From the NCBI RefSeq assembly GCF_019703515.2, contig NC_059346.1:55936001-56000000 (forward strand): 64,000 bases of DNA, in the 5' to 3' direction. Within the stretch, counting starts at the first letter, position 1, and every line of letters begins with the position of its first letter. The position numbers were made by a program, and so were the translations under genes. This document shows, piece after piece, positions 50,544 to 61,490 of this stretch. The notes below the pieces were generated by a model. That model saw only the letters and a program-made list of their open reading frames with translations, did no database searches and was not told where the DNA came from. The DNA comes from Myxocyprinus asiaticus (taxonomy: Eukaryota > Chordata > Actinopteri > Cypriniformes > Catostomidae).

Positions 50544-52990
50544 GTAACCTTCTTCCAACTTCCACCATTCTTCTTCCTCTCTTTGGATATGTTCGAAATG
50601 GCATACAACCATGCTACGTGTTCTATTTTTGCACAGTATGCACATCTTGGCCTTGTCCCAAATGGCACCCTAAGCCTTATAGTCCTCCTCAGAGTCCACA
50701 CTTTGGCAACTGCCGCATAGAGTGTCAGAAAGAGGTCTGCTGTGAAGCTCGCATCAGTGCAGGCTTGGCTGAAGTATGCATTGAGGGCACAATGCGTCCT
50801 GCCAAAAGGGTTGGGGGGGGGGGGGGGGGCGTGGGGCGATGATTAGCGCACATTTGAAACCACAAGGCTCTGTCCCATTTGCCCTTGCATCGCGAAATCC
50901 TACAGGCGAAGAACCCACATAAAAACCCACATAAATACTCGTTAAGAAGCCTATTTTTTATGCTGCTTCTACATTGAACTCTGGGAGAGTGAAGTTATAA
51001 AGAAACTCACTGCTAAAATGATTTGCTCGTCCACTGTGAATAAGTGTAGCTATGTATGAAGCACTGCCCACAGAAGTCACTGCTTAACCAACAAAACTTC
51101 CTATTGGTCAACACTGCGAATTTGAGTGTCAAAGTTTACCAAACTTGAACCCTACTTGAAATTCGAACAGGGAATCCATCAGGCGAAATTAATGAGTGCA
51201 TGGATTCCCACTGAGCTGACTGTATTTCGCTTGCTGAATTTCTGCAATGCATGTATCAAAGCACTTGCAAGAACTTTTTTCTCTTTTATGTCCAAATATA
51301 TGTTTAAAATTTTAACTGTGCAGACCTGCTTTCTTACTGGAAAAACTCGAAAAATTCTCCCTTGGTGGCACTTTCTGCAACGCTTGCCATTTGGAGGGCA
51401 AAGCAATGCTTGTCACTGCCGTTGAGCTGTTGATTATTTGATTAGACTCGCAAAAGTTAATATAATTTTACAAAAAGAAGGTAACTGGGCGCCACTAGCT
51501 GAATTAGGCATGCATCATAGAGAGGTCATGTGACAACAAAGCATATAACTGTTTGAAACGTTTACTCATTCAATACTATTTTTTTTTTAAATAGTACACA
51601 GTATAACTTATAAACAGCGCAATATGGCGTAAGGAGTACACAAGAAGTTTGTTTTACGTTATTTGCCTGAACGGGTACTGTTGCTGAACCGTGCCTTTCT
51701 TATACGTGCTTGTTGACATTGGAACAGGATTAGGATAGACTAACTGGACTAGTGACCAATTAAATGTTGCCTAAATACAAGAGCTGTCGAAATTAACCCA
51801 TTAACGTATGCGATACATTTAAAAGGTTTAACGCATTAATTTATTTTAATTTCTAAATTTTCTTAATTTTTCTTTCTCGCAATTAAGACATTTACCGTTA
51901 ATACAGCATAAACCAGCTTAAACACTGGTTGTAAGGGCAGACCTCTGTGATGTGACTGCCCGGACTCATTACTCTGACGCACACCCCACAAAAACACACA
52001 GCAGTGATTTAGTGTCAGTGAGAAAGTTATGGAGAAAGGACCTCTTAACGCTATTTGTTGTAGATGGGACTTATGACAGAAATCAAGTATTTTTCAGCCT
52101 ATGTAAGGCACATTTTAATTACCTAAGCACGCCAAGTCTTAACTATCACCAAAATGCTGTATGAGACGTTTTTGTCTGCAAGCACTTTTCATGTGGAGTT
52201 CAAAGCGGCACTTGATGCTGACACCCTGACATGAATCATGAACGCAGATTCACGATTGCTGTAACAAAGCGGATTGCCACAGTCTGCTGGCTGATTAATA
52301 TTGTAGAGGATGAGAGTTTAAGAGATTTAATGTCCATTGAAATGAATATTTGGGGAATAGTTCTTTCAATTAGTCAAACTCCCACTTAGACTTTGGGAAA
52401 CATTTAATGTTACTTGACTTAGTGCTATTTTAGTGCATTTCTATCTTAATACTGTGTAAGGCTTTGTTTGGAAAATGTTAATAAAGCATTTTATTGTTAC
52501 ATATTGTTTTGTTTTCTTTCATGAGAAAGAAAAATGCATTTTGACAGGAAAAGAAGTATATTCAGAGACAAATTTCAGCACTTTCAAAATCTGCAATTTA
52601 TCACGATTAACTATGAAAAATTATGTTATTAATCGCGATTAAAAATTTTAATCTAATGACAGCACTACTAAATAAACTAAAGCCACTTCATCAGCACAGT
52701 TCTCTGTCCGAGAACAGTTAGCTAACTGCACTAAGAAATGCATGTTCAGGTGAAAATGCTACTGTAACCGTTGATCACCGTGCTCAGAACCGTTTGGCCC
52801 GATCATGGAAAAGTGCCTAAGTATTCCATTCTGAACAAAGCCATACTTTTAACACTTTACTATCTTTCCTACCTGTCTTTCTCATGAAACAATCACATTA
52901 ATAAAATTTTATTCAAATATTGCTTCCCCAACTTAATGGGTTGGAAACTATGAAAACATCCTCATTTCACCCCGTTTCTGTTTCCTCTAG
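50544..52990 (+). other. dcx: last dcx intron
   Basis: 2447 nt, GTAACC to TCCTCTAG. It contains a run of 17 G at 50813-50829 and the MITE at 51779-52667. Nothing else is recognised. Confidence 0.8.
51779..52667. mobile_element. hAT-like MITE (GAGCTGTC family), copy 2
   Basis: Left AGAGCTGTCGAAATTAACCC, right TCTAATGACAGCACTA; TTTATCACGATTAAC and AATCGCGATTAAA lie near the right end. The flanks CTAAATAC (51771-51778) and CTAAATAA (52668-52675) agree at 7 of 8 bases, fitting a hAT 8-bp duplication. The interior is shared with 23165-23840 but is longer. Confidence 0.72.
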
Positions 52991-53047
52991 GATCTCTACT
53001 TGCCTCTGTCTCTGGAAGATGATGATTCACAGGGGGAGTCCATGTAG
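52991..53047 (+). CDS. dcx: doublecortin terminal coding exon
   Basis: After TTTCCTCTAG it reads DLYLPLSLEDDDSQGESM and stops at TAG (53045-53047), in phase 0 with the previous exon. The DLYLPLSL start and the -SM end are the signature of the doublecortin C-terminus. The kinase-less short DCLK1 isoform shares a similar terminal exon, so the exon alone does not decide the paralogue. The four exons together supply 115 residues plus the stop. Confidence 0.94.
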   Translation, partial: DLYLPLSLEDDDSQGESM

Positions 53048-55540
53048 ACTCTTTCCACTTTGTCCTTCAATCAATATGAAATCCCATCACAGAGATTTCG
53101 CTGTTGCTCTCTGTCTTGGAAACATCAACATCGCCACCCTAGTGTCCTGGATGACTGCACGCATCACCTTTGCAGCCTTTAATCTCTGATGCTTTGCAGC
53201 GATGGTCAGCGCACTATTTGCTGCTTGAGAATTTGCTGCATCCATTTTCCATGTTTTTTCCTGTTTTTGATAATAGATTTGTAGTGACTGATGAAAACGC
53301 TAAGTATATGCGGGGCATATGCTGCAGTTTACACGTGTATTTTGACAACAAACAACCCAGTTTGTGCATGTGGTATACTGTTGAAATTCATTTTATATAT
53401 ATGAGAAATTTGAGAAGAACGTTACTGTTAAGACGCAGATCAGATCTTTCAACATTCAGCCATTTTTTTTTTAATGAATAATTTTAAATTTTTCATACTG
53501 ACTTTTTTTAAAAAGCTTGGTCTTGTGAATTCCAAGCAGCAAATAGTTGTTTTTACAAGGGTGTGATAGTATGGCTTGTACAAAAAAATAAATAAAAAAA
53601 ATAAATAAATAAATAAAAAAAGGAAAAAGAAAAAAATAATAAAGAAAAATACTTGTTGCACCATTAATACTTTTTATTAATATTTTTTGTAACACTCACT
53701 CTCTCTGTGCAATGGTTTATTGTGTATTAGTATTTTAAAAGCCCTAAGCAGTTGAATTAGTATTTCTGGGCTACAGAACTCACACACTTACTCCATATCA
53801 CTGTAAATAATATGTACAGCCTCAAAACACACACATCTATGTTTTTGCATTATGGCAATGTTTTTAAGACATAGATGTAATGTTATATGTCCATGGCTCT
53901 GAAGGTGCCCATTGGAAATTAAGGGGGAGGTGGGGGGCAAAAGCCATATAATCAGATCCTTTTACTTTCAAAAGCAATCACATTAAGGTTTGGAATGGTA
54001 AAATGTTAAAAAAACAACAACAAAAAACACACTTGGATTCAAGGAAAAGTTCACCCAAAAATGAAAATTATGTTATTATTTAATCACTCTCATCTCATTC
54101 CAAACCCGTGCGACTTCCATGGAACACAAAAGAAGACGTTTTTTTCAGAATGTTCACATCGCTCTTATCCATACAATGAAAGTGAATGGGGACTGGGGCT
54201 GTCAAGCTCCAAAAATGACAAAAAGGCTCAATAAAAGGAATATAAATAGTTGTCCATATGACTCATGCACTATATTCAAAGTCTTCTGAAGCCATACGAT
54301 AGCTTTCTGTGAGGAGCATACTGATATTTAAGCCATTTCTATTGAAAATCTCCCCTATAGCCGTAGCTCTCAAGTCTTATCCGCACTTGCTTATATTTGT
54401 ATATGAGTGGCCAGTTTTGACATCAGTGGCATCAAATGTCATTGTTTTCATGCAAATTTTATGACTAATCCTTATTTTTGGGTGAACCATACCTTTAAAA
54501 TCGAAAATGTCATGTAAGGCACTGTGTTCTTTTTTAGAAAGCCAAAGGTATGTTGCATAGAGGGAGGTTGAAAACCAATATTTTCTCTTCCCCATTGGTG
54601 GCGTATGTATGGGAATGTTTCATTCAAGGCTCTCATTTGAAAATAAACATTTTAGAAAACCAGATTCAATGTACCACAATATCATCATGAAGTTCCTTTG
54701 TCAATGTACTGTATGGTAGCATAAATTCAGTCAGTTTTCAATTACACTCTCAGAGAGCACTGTGACGTAATCGTGATATCTGTTGCTCATCTCTATGACA
54801 GACATGAAAACTCGTGCAACAAAACTGCAAACCCTTTGACTAATCTTTTTATAACTTTTCTCTCGTTTTCAATTGAATATTCTAGAACTGTAAATGATCA
54901 TTTTTCACCTTCCATCGTGCCTTTTTTAAATCATCCTTGTCTTTATGAGAAAAAAAAAAAAAAAACTACAAGAAAAGTAAACACTCATTTGTCAAATGTT
55001 TAACTACTTGTAAATCTTGCTCTCTTTTTACATGGTTTGAAATGAAGTGGGGATAAAAAACTAACTAGAACAATCTGTAAGTTGTTACTGCTAGTTTGCA
55101 ACACTGTTTTAGTAGTTTACCAGGGTAATACTTCTGACATGGTGCAGATGCTCTCTTTGCTCCTGTAGTGCTGTAAACACGTGTACTGATATTTTTGGGC
55201 TTGGGAACATAAAAAAAATCAGGCTTCCTCTGTGATGATCATGTACTTTCTGCTGTATCATTGTGACTTGTTTGGTGATGTCATTCTGTGTATTAAACTT
55301 CTCTCTTTACTATTAAAACGAGATGCTATTCCACAGCTTGTTTTGACTGTAATAATGCTCATGAATGTTTTTGTTGTTGTTGTTTTTTTGTTTTTTTCAG
55401 ACAGTTTGCTTCGTCGATTAACCCAAAGCATCATGAACCCACTGTTTTTTCACATTTTTACATTCATGGCTTAATTTTTACAGTATGTATATGTCTAATG
55501 TAAAAGAATGTTCCAGGTTCAATAAAACTTAAGCTTGCCT
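53048..55540 (+). other. dcx: candidate dcx 3' UTR, extent uncertain
   Basis: AT-rich sequence after the stop codon. AATAAA signals occur in an A-rich tract near 53587-53640, in the MITE near 54230, near 54643 and at 55521-55526 (TTCAATAAAACTT). The last has a GT-rich stretch after it (TGTGTTGTTG at 55540) and is the best-looking end, but which is used cannot be told from the sequence. A MITE at 54041-54498 would then be part of the mRNA. Confidence 0.35.
54041..54498. mobile_element. MITE with GTTCACCCAAAAATGA-type ends
   Basis: Left end GGAAAAGTTCACCCAAAAAT, right end TTTTTGGGTGAACCATACCT. About 460 bp, no coding sequence. Related half elements lie at about 26946 and 1479-1503. Confidence 0.6.
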
Positions 55541-55699
55541 GTGTTGTTGATTACCAACAAATTTTTTACTCATCTCTTAGTTTAGTAAAAAAAAAAAAAA
55601 AAGGTTTACAGTAATACACAATGGAAGTCTATGGGCCAAGGCATTGCACAAAATAAATGTTAATATACACAGTTTCAGAAGTTTAACCAAAAGACTAAA

Positions 55700-55985
55700 G
55701 AAAGAGTCTTGAAAGATTAAGGCGCACGGCAGGCCTTTGTGAGCTCTGCGTGGCCCTCAGGGAAGAATGGTGCGCTCTTCGTCTGTTGATAACAGCTGGT
55801 TTGCAAAAACATTCATCCAGGCAAGACGTTTCTGGCTCTTCTGGAGGGGACCACTCAAGACCGAGCTCCTCAACCGTCTTTGCGAGGACGCGAAGAAGCT
55901 CCTTGTCAGTGGCGTGTGCACGCTCCTCAAGGGGGTCGCACAATGGACGAGTCAGGCGGACGGCATGGCGTATTCTAAAATTTGA
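55700..55985 (-). pseudogene. DIRS-type gag relic (second element)
   Basis: On the minus strand the GC-rich frame reads LTRPLCDPLEERAHATDKEL, then LLRVLAKTVEELGLEWSPP, then EEPETSCLDECF. This is the spacing and wording of the central gag region of fish DIRS elements, of a different subfamily from the one at 42520-43850. The frame degenerates soon after, and no polymerase, recombinase or terminal repeat is nearby. It is a short isolated fragment. The open frame of 153 codons runs upstream into unrelated AT-rich sequence. Confidence 0.7.
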
Positions 55986-56338
55986 AACAATTGTTTTCTC
56001 TGAATGTACACACACCGAAAACGAAATGAAAAAGTTGGTACGGTATGAAAAATGATAATAAAAACTAAAAGGAGTGATTTGTTTTGAGTGAGTGGTTTGT
56101 TTGTTTTTTTGAAAATGTACAGTAATTTCAAACCAGATGATCGCAACACGCTCCAAAAAAGTTGGGACAGGGGCAATTTAAGACTAATAACAATTTGACA
56201 AGTTGAAATAACAAGGCGATGTGAAACAGAAGATGTTAAGCAGGTGAGGCAATCGTGTCATAGTATATAAGGAGCCTCCAAAAACAGCCTAATCCTTCAC
56301 GAGCAAGGATCATTTGAGTCTTGTCAATTTGCCAACAG

Positions 56339-56500
56339 ATGCTTCAGCAAATAATCCAGCACTTTGAGAACAATGCTCCCCAAAGACAAATTGGAAGGAT
56401 TTTGGGCATTTCATCCTCTACATTGCACAATATAGTTAAAAGATTCAAGCAATCTGGTCAAATCTCGGTGCGTAATGGGCAAGACGAAAACCAACTCTGA
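56339..56500 (+). pseudogene. Tc1-like transposase N-terminal helix-turn-helix fragment
   Basis: A 53-codon frame: MLQQIIQHFENNAPQRQIGR, then ILGISSSTLHNIVKRFKQSG and QISVRNGQ, then a stop. This is the first helix-turn-helix of a Tc1-like transposase; the usual continuation at the basic linker is lost by a frame error. No catalytic residues are present. Confidence 0.75.
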
Positions 56501-56531
56501 ATGCTCGTGATCTCTGATCCCTCAGTCTTAA

Positions 56532-57808
56532 AGGGGTCATGAAATGCTATAGTTTTATTATCTTCCCTGAGGTCCACTGATAATGTTAGTAAAGTTTTAT
56601 TTCACCAAAACAGTCAGAATTTTGTAATATATGATCATTTTCAACTCCGTCTCTGACCACCTTTCTGAAAAGCTCGATTTTTGCCTCAACTCCTCCTTTA
56701 AACTTCAATGTAACTTCAATTCCCATTTTTGAAACTCAATCAGAAGAAAATAAACAAGCACCAAAACACAAAAAATGTATAGTTCATGGTTTACACACAA
56801 CACACATCCAACACATTGCATCCGAATATATTACACTATTCATCTCAAGCACAACTGTTAACATTCACACCCTGTCTACACCAGACACTATAATCAATGA
56901 TGCGGTCTACCATGGAAGCATCTGCTGTGGTGCATCACTCCAATAGTAAACAAACAGGCATCCCGTTCCATTTTGCGCTGCCGCTACTACTGCCAACAAC
57001 ACAAAGAAACTTTTCAGAAAGTTTGTTTCAACGTGCCGGTGTAGACAGCCTCAAGCCGTTGCGTCGTGTCAATGGATGCGCCCAGTGTACACAGTGTGTC
57101 AGCATAATAAACTATCATGACATTTGAAATATTAATGAATGGAACTGTTTACTTAAGTATTTTAATGGGTCCAATAGTGTTTTTAACTGCCCCATACCTT
57201 CAGTGACAATTCCTTGGCAAAGACTAGTTTTATGACTGTTTCACAAGACGCACACATCCAGTTTATCATCCTGCACTGAGGTGCACATTGCCAGAAATAA
57301 ATCAAAACGGCCAAAGACGTCCATCTAGTGCGTGTTTACATACACCAACAATTAAAAATAGCACTGATAGGTGAAAGAACAGTTTGTTGGGCAGTTAAAG
57401 CAACAAAACAACAGGAGCCACAGCAGCTGATGAAACTTGTCAGAGTTGAAACTTGACACTGTGTCTTTTAAAAAGAAACGTAGGACAGTAGTCCTTTTGT
57501 CCTTATCTCTGTTTCTGTTTATGAGCCAAGTGAGCACCAGTGGGCGGGGACATGGGAGCGATGATTTTAAAATAGGCATTGATGTTGTTGCTGTAGAGGC
57601 TGTCTTGAATTAATGAGTACCCCAAGTGACATAGAGTTCTCACGGAAGTAGAGAACGAGGCTTTTTGGCAGCTTGGTTTCAATAAATGCTTTTATTCCAT
57701 TGGGGATTAAGTTTTGAGTTCTGGAATTTACAGTATGTTTTTATAGTAGAATGACCTCTTATATGTCAAAATGTCAAGGAAAATTTGATTCCTCATGACA
57801 TGGCCCCT
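56532..57808. mobile_element. piggyBac-like element, non-autonomous, 1.28 kb, TTAA target
   Basis: Ends AGGGGTCATGAAATGC and, read inward from the right, AGGGGCCATGTCATGAGG. TTAA flanks both ends (56528-56531 and 57809-57812). No transposase frame is seen in the interior, so it is a non-autonomous member. It disrupts a Tc1 relic. Confidence 0.72.
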
Positions 57809-57950
57809 TTAAAAAACATTATTAATCTGTAATGGATATCATGAACATGGGCTTGGGATAACTTTAGTAAACCTTTGTTATTCAAAACCACTTGCCGCTG
57901 CATCCACAGATGCAAGTTAAGACTTTATTATGCAAAGCAGAATAGGGCTG

Positions 57951-58265
57951 AAATGTTTAGTCAACGTTATCAACAATGTCGACATTAAAAAATTGTCAAC
58001 AAAAATGTTCGTTGTCGAATAGTCGTTTGATCTAATTTAACGTAACATGAGATCACATTAAACTCTAATGATGACGTGCGAGAGCAGCACAGCAGCTCGT
58101 GCCTGACTGAGGAGAGGAAGATTTACACAGCTCACAGTCCAGATGCACTCTAAACTTTCCAAACAGCTTCAGGTGATGTAGATCACAAAGTATGAGGGAA
58201 TTATAATGCAAAAATACAAAATAAGTAAATACAGAAGCACTCTCGTTGTGGAATAAGTGGAGCTG
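57951..58265. other. short stretch without recognised features
   Basis: Contains GTCAACGTTATCAACAATGT and GTCGAATAGTCGTTTGATC, which resemble a widespread small repeat, but no boundaries can be given. No gene. Confidence 0.4.
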
Positions 58266-58269
58266 GATC

Positions 58270-59128
58270 AAAACTTGCATGTCAAGTGTCTTTAAAGGAA
58301 TTTCGGGTGCCAGAGCGTCTGACATCAGATCAAATTTACAAGTGCTGGCTAATACTAAACGTAGATTTTCTAAAATTGTTATTCATGTCGGCACAAATGA
58401 TGTCCAGCTTCACCAGTTGGAAATCACTAGAGATAATGTTAAAGAGGTGTGTGAATTTGCAAAAATGATGTCAGACACTGTAATATGCTCTGGCCCCCTC
58501 CCTGCTCGTCATGGTGACGAGGTTTATAGTTGTGATTAGTGTCACTGAATGGCTGGATGTCTGAGTGGTGTCTGGAGAATAGAATAGGATTTATAGACAA
58601 TTGGAAGGGTTTTTGGGGTAGACCTGACCTGATAAAGAGAGACGGACTCCATTCCTCCAGGGAAGGTGTGTTGTGGCTTCTGCCCCTCTGTGAAGCATCA
58701 CTCTTGAAGTCTTGGGGTTTTGATGCCAGAAGATAGACTTTATTACCATAGATAAAAAAAAAAAGCAGAGTTGCTCCCAGCACAACTCCCGAAAAAGGGG
58801 TTTTCCCCTGCTTAAATACATATGATTTACCTAGGAGTGGCTAATACATTCCATATGTGTCACTGGACACCACTGTGGAGAGACCTCACTATATTTCCTT
58901 AAGCGTTAACACAGGAGACTCAGTTTACCATATGCGAGGGGCCCCACATTCCACAGACACAGCAAGTCTCATGCTTGACCACCAGAAACAATTGTAGAAT
59001 AAAATGGCTATATTAACATTGATTATACTTGATTAATTTATACTCAACTTCATAAAAATATCCTACAGGTGCCGCTCTCCTCTCAATAATTTGGCTCGTA
59101 GTCTTAATAATGATAGTATTTGACTAAC
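58270..59128 (+). pseudogene. LINE ORF1 esterase-domain fragment, interrupted
   Basis: Readable segments: SGARASDIRSNLQVLANTKR, IVIHVGTNDV (the Gly-x-Asn-Asp block of SGNH hydrolases), EVCEFAKMMSDTVICSGPLP. After a frameshift near 58530 come SLNGWMSEWCLENRIGFIDN and RPDLIKRDGLH (Asp-x-x-His block). The next codons are cut by the solo LTR; joining 58668 to 59072 continues GAALLS. A stop follows at about 59126. Such ORF1 esterases are found in CR1/L2-type LINEs and may aid membrane or RNA-particle association; that role is general knowledge, not seen here. Confidence 0.85.
58669..59067 (-). mobile_element. solo LTR inside the LINE, 4-bp target duplication
   Basis: On the minus strand it starts TGTAGGATATTTTTATG and ends GAAGCCACAACA. 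A TATA-like TATTTAAGC is followed by an AATAAA (GGTAATAAAGTC), as in an LTR U3-R-U5. The flanks GGTG at 58665-58668 and 59068-59071 are a 4-bp duplication. Removing the LTR plus one GGTG repairs the ORF1 frame, which confirms the borders. No internal retroviral or gypsy sequence is present. Confidence 0.85.
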
Positions 59129-59667
59129 TGGGGCCCAGGTCAGGAAGCAGACAAACTGGTTAATCCGAACGTCTGCTAGCTGCCTTGTGATGTCACACAG
59201 GTCCCATAAACTACAACACATAGAGACTGTATCACCTAGATATCACATAGAGACTGTGTCTGTTCCCCGAACTACCAAACACAAAACTCTCACTAAATCA
59301 TTTAGAAATTTTTTTATTAAGGTCAAACTTGAACAAAACAAAAAAAAAATAAGATAAACATCATATGAAGGTAGGGCTACAAAACATTAGATCTCTTTCT
59401 ACCAAAGCACTAATTGTAAATTAAATTATTACAGATCATAGTTTGGATGTGCTCTGTTTGACTGAAACCTGGCTTAAACCAGATTAATATATTAGTTTAA
59501 ATGAATCTACTCCCCCAGGTTATTGTTATAAACATGAGCCTCGTCTGAAGGGTCGAGGAGGAGGTGTTGCTACAATTTACAGTGAAGTTTTTGGTGTTAC
59601 TCAGAGGACAAGATATAAATTTAAGTCTTTTGAACTAATAATGCTTAATGTGACACAGTCAGATATA

Positions 59668-61233
59668 CAGGTGCATCTCAATAAATTAGAATGCCGTGGA
59701 AAAGTTCATTTATTTCAGTAATTCAACTGAAATTGTGAAACTCGTGTATTAAATAAATTCAATGCACACAGACTGAAGTAGTTTAAGTCTTTGGTTCTTT
59801 TAATTGTGATGATTTTGGCTCACATTTAACAAAAACCCACCAATTCATTCTCTCAAAAAATTAGAATACATCATAAGACCAATAAAAAAAACATTTTTAG
59901 TGAATTGTTGGCCTTCTGGAAAGTATGTTCATTTACTGTATATGTACTCAATACTTGTTAGGGGCTCCTTTTGCTTTAATTACTGCCTCAGTTCGGCGTG
60001 GCATGGAGGTGATCAGTTTGTGGCACTGCTGAGGTGGTATGGAAGCCCAGGTTTCTTTGACAGTGGCCTTCAGCTCATCTGCATTTTTTGGTCTCTTGTT
60101 TCTCATTTTCCTCTTGACAATACCCCATAGATTCTCTATGGGGTTCAGGTCTGGTGAGTTTGCTGGCCAGTCAAGCACACCAACACCATGGTCATTTAAC
60201 CAACTTTTGGTGCTTTTGGCAGTGTGGGCAGGTGCCAAATCCTGCTGGAAAATGAAATTAGCATCTTTAAAAAGCTGGTCAGCAGAAGGAAGCATGAAGT
60301 TCTCCAAAATTTCTTGGTAAACGGCTGCAGTGACTTTGGATTTCAAAAAACACAATGGACCAACACCAGCAGATGACATTGCACCCCAAATCATCACAGA
60401 CTGTGGAAACTTAACACTGGACTTCAAGCAACTTGGGCTATGAGCTTCTCCACCCTTCCTCCAGACTCTAGGACCTTGGTTTCCAAATGAAATACAAAAC
60501 TTGCTCTCATCTGAAAAGAGGACTTTGGACCACTGGGCAACAGTCCAGTTCTTCTCCTTAGACCAGGTAAGACGCCTCTGACGTTGTCTGTGGTTCAGGA
60601 GTGGCTTAACAAGAGGAATACAACAACTGTAGCCAAATTCCTTGACACGTCTGTGTGTGGTGGCTCTTGATGCCTTGACCCCAGCCTCAGTCCATTCCTT
60701 GTGAAGTTCACCCAAATTCTTGAATCGATTTTGCTTGACAATCCTCATAAAGCTGTGGTTCTCTCGGTTGGTTGTGCATCTTTTTCTTCCACTCAACTTT
60801 TTGTTAACATGCTTGGATACAGCACTCTGTGAACAGCCAGCTTCTTTGGCAATGAATGTTTGTGGCTTACCCTCCTTGTGAAGGGTGTCAATGATTGTCT
60901 TCTGGACAACTGTCAGATCAGCAGTCTTCCCCATGATTGTGTAGCCTAGTGAACCAAACTGACAGACCATTTTGAAGGCTCAGGAAACCTTTGCAGGTGT
61001 TTTGAGTTGATTAGCTGATTGGCATGTCACCATATTCTAATTTTTTGAGATAGTGAATTGATGGGTTTTTGTTAAATGTGAGCCAAAATCATCACAATTA
61101 AAAGAACCAAAGACTTAAACTACTTCAGTCTGTCTGCATTGAATTTATTTAAAACACGAGTTTCACAATTTGAGTTGAATTACTGAAATAAATGAACTTT
61201 TCCACGACATTCTAATTTATTGAGATGCACCTG
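59668..61233 (-). mobile_element. Tc1-like transposon, copy 3, full length, 1.57 kb
   Basis: Inverted repeats of about 200 bp begin CAGGTGCATCTCAATAAATT at each end, with TA at 59666-59667 and 61234-61235. It carries an open transposase gene on the minus strand and is inserted within the endonuclease region of an L2-like LINE fragment. It is the best-preserved copy of this family in the window. Confidence 0.95.
59948..60970 (-). CDS. Tc1-like transposase, open, 340 aa
   Basis: Cut-and-paste DDE transposase. From ATG at 60970 to the end APNKY it is uninterrupted. The alternative start at residue 13 (MGKTADL) is the likelier true start by comparison with the family. Order: paired helix-turn-helix (GCSQSAVSKHV, residues about 45-55), basic linker, then the catalytic core with Asp154 (FSDESKF), Asp244 (QQDLAPAHT) and Glu279 (NPIENLW), spacing DD34E. 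Compared with copies 1 and 2, the linker lacks four residues: GRKRC here, GRKKCGRKRC there. This in-frame loss may weaken the GRPR-like DNA contact. No stop or frameshift is present; activity is unproven. Confidence 0.94.
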   Translation of the reverse strand: MVCQFGSLGYTIMGKTADLTVVQKTIIDTLHKEGKPQTFIAKEAGCSQSAVSKHVNKKLSGRKRCTTNRENHSFMRIVKQNRFKNLGELHKEWTEAGVKASRATTHRRVKEFGYSCCIPLVKPLLNHRQRQRRLTWSKEKNWTVAQWSKVLFSDESKFCISFGNQGPRVWRKGGEAHSPSCLKSSVKFPQSVMIWGAMSSAGVGPLCFLKSKVTAAVYQEILENFMLPSADQLFKDANFIFQQDLAPAHTAKSTKSWLNDHGVGVLDWPANSPDLNPIENLWGIVKRKMRNKRPKNADELKATVKETWASIPPQQCHKLITSMPRRTEAVIKAKGAPNKY

Positions 61234-61490
61234 TACATATAAATAAAAAAAAGTCTGTCGTCTTTTACCCTTGCTACAGTATATTGTTCACCCGGGACTT
61301 ATTCTGATTTCCTTGGTGAATTTGCAAATTATTTTATCAGATTTTGTAGTTACTATAGATAGAGCTTTAATTGTTGGTGACTTCAACATTCACATAGATG
61401 ATGAAAATGACACATTGGGATTAGCATTTATCGATATTCTCAACTCTCTTGGAGTCAGACAAAATGTAATAGGATCAACTCATAACATGA

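Larger units (their letters stand above)
56150..57950 (+). mobile_element. Tc1-like relic (fourth family) split by a TTAA-flanked element
   Basis: The left part, about 56150-56531, carries the transposase start region. After the inserted element (56532-57808) the sequence resumes with GTAATGGATATCA, GGGCTTGGGATAACTTTAG and GCATCCACAGATGCAAGTTA, the next part of the same transposase gene. The 3' two thirds and both inverted ends are missing or decayed. Confidence 0.65.
58266..61490 (+). mobile_element. L2-like LINE fragment, interrupted by a solo LTR and a Tc1-like element
   Basis: In order: part of ORF1 with a GDSL/SGNH-type esterase region (58270-58668 and 59072-59128), an inter-ORF segment, then the endonuclease start of ORF2 (59360-59665 and 61236-61490). 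Removing the solo LTR (58669-59067) and the Tc1-like element (59668-61233), each with its duplicated target, restores collinearity. Reverse transcriptase and the 3' end are absent; the match stops near 61490. Confidence 0.85.
59360..61490 (+). pseudogene. LINE ORF2 apurinic-type endonuclease fragment
   Basis: First part: STKALIVN, ITDHSLDVLCLTETWLKPD (the catalytic Glu of the TETWL motif), NESTPPGYCYKHEPRLKGRG, GGVATIYSE. After the Tc1-like insertion (59668-61233): ALIVGDFNIHIDDENDTLG (the GDFN catalytic block) and DILNSLGVRQNVIGSTHN. A stop sits where a Glu is expected (VN-stop-IITDH), another after KPD, and a frameshift lies just after the insertion. The fold nicks target DNA to prime reverse transcription. 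Confidence 0.87.

Noticed and set aside
51480..51520. A further CTCF-like motif (GGGCGCCACTAGCTG)
   Set aside because: It departs from the core at several positions; too weak to list as a site.
55695..56156. 153-codon minus-strand frame as a host gene
   Set aside because: Its recognisable half is DIRS gag and the rest reads through unrelated AT-rich sequence.
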